From: SZAS-79 sp965279075 | GTDB taxonomy: Bacteria; Pseudomonadota; Gammaproteobacteria; Burkholderiales; SG8-39 | DNA length: 64,000 nucleotides | Assembly (NCBI GenBank): GCA_965279075.1 | Contig: CBDIHI010000007.1 | Span: forward strand, 1-64,000 | Reading direction: 5' to 3' | Shown: positions 60,832 to 64,000 of the stretch, in pieces | Layout: every line of letters begins with the position of its first letter | Position numbering within the stretch: the stretch's first letter is position 1 | Notes under the pieces: generated by a model | What the model saw: only the letters and a program-made list of their open reading frames with translations | The model's database searches: none | What the model was told of the DNA's origin: nothing | Program-made: the position numbers and the translations under genes

Positions 60832-63177
60832 CTACGCGGCCTTCGCGATGGCGGGCTTGGACTCTTCGAGCTTCGCGGCGATCCCGGCGCGGCCGAAATC
60901 CTGCGGGAAGTCGTCGACCCTGATGACGCCCTTGCGCAGGGTTTCCTTGCGTTGCCAGAGCGCGAATTCCTCGGCGGTGATGAGGCCCTTGTCGCGCGCC
61001 AGCGTGGCGATGTCTTCCTGCATGCGGCGCTCGACGAGCCCGTTCTTCACGCCTTCGCGCAGCTTCTTCTCGATCGGCTCGCAGGCGATGGTCGCGAGGA
61101 ACGCGGCCTCGAGCTGGCCGGTCGGGTCGGTCTCGGACTTCGACAGGTACATGCCTTCGGTCAGGCGGTCGCGGCCGGCCGAAGGTGCGAGCAGGTACTG
61201 CGCGCACAGCTGGTTCAGGTGGTCCGAGGGCGCCTTGAAGCGCTTGCCGAGCGGGAAGATCACGACGCGCAGCCCCGCGGCGACGATGCGGCTGGGGAAG
61301 TTGTCGATCACGCCGTCGAGCGCCTGCTGCGCCTGGTGGAGCACGTCCTGCATCGCGAAGTGCACGAGCGGCAGGTCTTCCGCCGGGCGGCCGGTGTCCT
61401 CGAAGCGCTTCAGCGTCGCGCTGCCGAGGTACATCATCGAGAGCACGTCGCCGAGGCGCGCGGAGAGCTTCTCCTTCCTCTTCAGCGACCCGCCCAGCAC
61501 CAGCATCGAGACGTCGGCGATGAAGGCGAACGCCGCCGAGATGCGGGTGAGGTCCTTGTAGTAGGGGCGCAGTTCCGGCGCCGCGAGTTCGGGCGCCGAG
61601 GCAAAGGCCGAACCGGTGAGCGCGTGCAGGAACGCGCGCAGCTTGTTCTTCGCGGTGTGCAGGACGTGGCCGCTGATCGCCGCGTCGAACTCGAGCGAGG
61701 CGGCCGCGCGGTCCTCGTCCTTCGCGGCGAGCATCTCGCGCAGCACGTAGGGATGGCAGCGGATCGCGCCCTGGCCGAACACGATGAGGCTGCGCGTAAG
61801 GATGTTGGCGCCTTCCACGGTGATGCCGACCGGGATCACCTGGTAGCCACGGCCGACCCAGTTGTTGGGCCCCAGGCAGATGCCCTTGCCGCCGTGGATG
61901 TCCATCGCGTCGTCGACGACCTTGCGCACGCGCTCGGTCATGTGCAGCTTCATGATCGCCGAGATCACCGAGGGCTTCTCGCCCGCGTCCACGGCGCCCG
62001 CGGTCATCACGCGGCCGGCGTCCATCATGTAGGCGTTCGCAGCGATGCGGCCGAGCGCCTCTTCCACGCCCTCGAGCTTGCCGATCGGCGTCCTGAACTG
62101 GCTGCGCACGCGCGCGTACGCGCCGGTGTAGCGCGCCATCGCCTTTGCCCCGCCCACCGAGGAGGTCGGCAGCGAGATCGCGCGGCCCGCGGCGAGGCAG
62201 TTCATCAGCATCATCCAGCCCTTGCCCGCGTACTCGCGGCCGCCGATGATCCAGTCGAGGGGCATGAACACCTCATTGCCCGAGTTCGGGCCGTTCTGGA
62301 ACACCGCGTTCAGCGGCAGGTGGCGGCGGCCGATGTTCACGCCAGGCGTCTGCGTCGGGACCAGCGCGCAGGTGATGCCGAGGTCCTCCTTGTCTCCGAG
62401 CAGCTTGTCGGGGTCGTACAACCGGAACGCGAGGCCGAGCAGCGTGGCCACGGGCCCGAGCGTGATGTAGCGCTTGTCCCAGGTGACGCGCATGCCGAGC
62501 GTCTCCTTGCCCTGCCACATGCCCTTGCACACGACGCCGAAGTCGGGAATCGATGCGGCGTCCGAGCCCGCCTCGGGGCTGGTCAGCGCGAAGCACGGCA
62601 CTTCCTGGCCTTTGGCGAGCCTCGGCAGGTAGTAGTCCTTCTGTTCCTCGGTGCCGTAGTGCAGCAGCAGTTCGGCCGGCCCGAGGGAGTTGGGCACCAT
62701 CACGGTGACGGAGGCCGCGTTCGAACGCGTGGCGAGCTTCATCACGACCGCCGAGTGGGCCAGCGCCGAGAAGCCCATGCCGCCGTACTTCTTCGGGATG
62801 ATCATGCCGAGGAAGCCCTTGTCCTTGATGTACTGCCAGACCTGCGGCGGCAGGTCGTAGCGCTCGTGCGTGACCTCCCAGTCGTCGGTCATCGCGCAGA
62901 GCTCCTCGCACGGGCCGTAGAGGAAAGCCTTCTCGTCGGCCGTGAGCTTCGCCTGCGGCGTGGCGAGCAGCTTGTCCCAGTCCGGCGCGCCGGAGAAGAG
63001 GTCGCCGTCCCACCACACGGTGCCGGCGTCGATCGCCTCCTTCTCGGTCTGCGACATGTCCGGCAGGATGCGCCGGTAGATCGCGAGTACCGGGTTGCTG
63101 AACACGGCGCGCCGCACGGGCGGGACCAGCGCGACGAAAGCTGCGATGGCGGCGATGGCGAGGATGGCTGAGAGCAT
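60832..63177 (-). CDS. fadE: long-chain acyl-CoA dehydrogenase
   Basis: A 781-aa FadE with an N-terminal hydrophobic segment (LSAILAIAAIAAFVALVPPV), the acyl-CoA dehydrogenase core (CFALTSPEAGSDAASIPDFG, TLGMRVTWDKRYITLGPVAT, GVNIGRRHLPLNAVFQNGP) and the extra C-terminal DUF1974 domain of about 270 residues. Length and extra domain match E. coli FadE. AAGGAG precedes ATG 63177. It performs the first oxidation step of the operon's beta-oxidation. Confidence 0.94.
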   Translation of the reverse strand: MLSAILAIAAIAAFVALVPPVRRAVFSNPVLAIYRRILPDMSQTEKEAIDAGTVWWDGDLFSGAPDWDKLLATPQAKLTADEKAFLYGPCEELCAMTDDWEVTHERYDLPPQVWQYIKDKGFLGMIIPKKYGGMGFSALAHSAVVMKLATRSNAASVTVMVPNSLGPAELLLHYGTEEQKDYYLPRLAKGQEVPCFALTSPEAGSDAASIPDFGVVCKGMWQGKETLGMRVTWDKRYITLGPVATLLGLAFRLYDPDKLLGDKEDLGITCALVPTQTPGVNIGRRHLPLNAVFQNGPNSGNEVFMPLDWIIGGREYAGKGWMMLMNCLAAGRAISLPTSSVGGAKAMARYTGAYARVRSQFRTPIGKLEGVEEALGRIAANAYMMDAGRVMTAGAVDAGEKPSVISAIMKLHMTERVRKVVDDAMDIHGGKGICLGPNNWVGRGYQVIPVGITVEGANILTRSLIVFGQGAIRCHPYVLREMLAAKDEDRAAASLEFDAAISGHVLHTAKNKLRAFLHALTGSAFASAPELAAPELRPYYKDLTRISAAFAFIADVSMLVLGGSLKRKEKLSARLGDVLSMMYLGSATLKRFEDTGRPAEDLPLVHFAMQDVLHQAQQALDGVIDNFPSRIVAAGLRVVIFPLGKRFKAPSDHLNQLCAQYLLAPSAGRDRLTEGMYLSKSETDPTGQLEAAFLATIACEPIEKKLREGVKNGLVERRMQEDIATLARDKGLITAEEFALWQRKETLRKGVIRVDDFPQDFGRAGIAAKLEESKPAIAKAA

Positions 63178-63207
63178 GGAGGTCTCCTTCGGTGTGCTTC
63201 CGGGGTG

Positions 63208-63894
63208 CTACGCAGCTTTGCGTGCGCTGCTTGACGTCGATCCGCCGGGCGCGAGCAGCCCGGCGGTCAGGAACTGGACGAGGCGCTCCTGCAGGGCCCT
63301 CGAGTCGTGGCGGTCCTCGGGCTTGAAGCCCGCGATCAGCTGCACCGTGTCGGTGGCGGCCAGGGTGTAGGAGAGCGTGCCGAACATGAAGTGCATGCGC
63401 CAGAACAGCTCGTCGCTCGGCAGCTCGGGCAGCGCGCGCGCAAAGGCCGCCTTGAAGCGTTCCATGGTCGATGCGTACATGCGGCCGATCAGCGTGCGGA
63501 TCGGCTTGGCGGGCTCGGTGTAGGTGCGGCCCAGCAGGCGCACGAAGTTTCGCCCGCCGTTGCGTCCGTCCTCGATCATCGCGAGCGACTCGCCGATGAA
63601 GGCGCGGATGATGGCTTCGGGCGACAGCGGCTGGCCGGCGGCCTCCGCTTCCAGCCGGTCGAGTTCGGCGAGGCGCGCGGCGTTCATCGGGTCCAGGCGC
63701 CGCTGGAACACCGCCTCGATCAGCGCGTCCTTCGAGCCGAAGTGGTAGTTGACCGCGGCGAGGTTGACGCCGGCTTTCGTGGTCAGCAGGCGCATCGAGG
63801 CGCCCTCGAAGCCGTGCTGCATGAAGAGTTCTTCCGCGGCGTCGAGGATGCGGCGGCGGGTTTCGTGCTGGGGTTTTACGGCGCGGAGTGTCAT
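63208..63894 (-). CDS. TetR/AcrR-family regulator, PsrA-like
   Basis: A 228-aa regulator. The HTH spans RRILDAAEELFMQHGFEGAS followed by LTTKAGVNLAAVNYHFGSKD. The C-terminal helices (TYTEPAKPIRTLIGRMYAST, ELFWRMHFMFGTLSYTLAAT) resemble the ligand domain of PsrA-like regulators, which respond to long-chain fatty acids or acyl-CoA. It heads the operon, 30 bases before fadE. The palindrome at 63912-63931 upstream matches the PsrA box, so autoregulation and control of the fatty-acid genes are likely. Confidence 0.85.
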   Translation of the reverse strand: MTLRAVKPQHETRRRILDAAEELFMQHGFEGASMRLLTTKAGVNLAAVNYHFGSKDALIEAVFQRRLDPMNAARLAELDRLEAEAAGQPLSPEAIIRAFIGESLAMIEDGRNGGRNFVRLLGRTYTEPAKPIRTLIGRMYASTMERFKAAFARALPELPSDELFWRMHFMFGTLSYTLAATDTVQLIAGFKPEDRHDSRALQERLVQFLTAGLLAPGGSTSSSARKAA

Positions 63895-63911
63895 CGGGGT
63901 GTGGGGGTCGA

Positions 63912-63931
63912 ATTCAAACGAACGTTTGAAT
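63912..63931. promoter_or_regulatory. PsrA-type operator palindrome
   Basis: ATTCAAACG (63912-63920) and CGTTTGAAT (63923-63931) form perfect 9-base arms around AA. This fits the described PsrA box (C/GAAAC N2-4 GTTTG/C). It lies 17 bases upstream of the TetR start. Beyond it, to the window end, I see no gene. Confidence 0.65.
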
Positions 63932-64000
63932 GATACGAAAGCCGGGGTGGGCGGTCAAGTCCGACTCGCCTAAGAAACTGGCCTCTACGCTTCCTGTGAT

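Overview
The window is one contiguous, very GC-rich (by eye about two thirds G+C), densely coded chromosome segment. It almost certainly comes from a betaproteobacterium of the Burkholderiales type. The best evidence is five separate Bug-type periplasmic binding proteins of the tripartite tricarboxylate transporter family, none next to membrane subunits. Two class III (CaiB/BaiF) CoA-transferases, a fatty-acid oxidation operon under a PsrA-like TetR protein and a type IVa-like pilin fit the same picture. I saw no rRNA, tRNA, CRISPR array or complete insertion sequence. Most genes lie in tightly packed runs joined by 4-base stop/start overlaps.

Layout. 1-6751: the end of a large Ig-like surface protein (two single-base frameshifts), then a TolC-type lipoprotein and two HlyD-type adaptors, i.e. 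an export locus without a visible energising subunit. 6792-7866: an LrgA/LrgB pair. 7863-12945: radical SAM protein, MFS carrier, DSD1-like PLP enzyme, spermidine-synthase-like protein and a TauE/SafE exporter. 12932-21915 (mostly minus): Bug protein, acetolactate-synthase-like ThDP enzyme, glutathione reductase, a Nudix-metallo-beta-lactamase fusion, a 2,4-dienoyl-CoA-reductase-type SDR, a quinone oxidoreductase and a threonine-dehydratase-like enzyme. 22014-25388: enoyl-CoA hydratase, two small proteins, an EEP-family protein and a voltage-sensor channel with an abnormal selectivity filter. 25438-29513: a four-gene sugar/glycerol-phosphate-type ABC importer. 29708-35790: a degenerate HtrA-like protein, DUF465 protein, Dtd, cupin plus CoA-transferase, and an APH/acyl-CoA dehydrogenase pair. 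35821-39361: Bug, GST, metallo-beta-lactamase protein, Bug.

39421-42650 looks like an accessory islet. It holds a frameshifted marC, an IS3-family transposase scrap, a type IV toxin-antitoxin (AbiE-like) operon with a clear operator and a 43-codon third ORF, and an orphan HTH gene with its own palindrome.

42728-53857 is the most interesting block. A six-gene minus-strand operon encodes a four-domain rhodanese, a thiol-dioxygenase-like cupin, a Bug protein, a DMSO/biotin-sulfoxide-reductase-type molybdoenzyme, a CaiB/BaiF CoA-transferase and a second Bug protein. Divergent from it is a three-gene operon: a GrdB-like protein with CxxC in place of the selenocysteine motif, a glutaredoxin and another CoA-transferase. 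An IclR regulator follows. Together these look like an undescribed route for uptake, redox processing and CoA activation of an organosulfur compound; this reading is inference.

53940-63931 is a minus-strand beta-oxidation operon: tetR-fadE-thiolase-hydratase/dehydrogenase-acyl-CoA ligase-yciA thioesterase-SDR. It begins behind a PsrA-type palindrome and ends, unexpectedly, in a pilin gene translationally coupled to the SDR.
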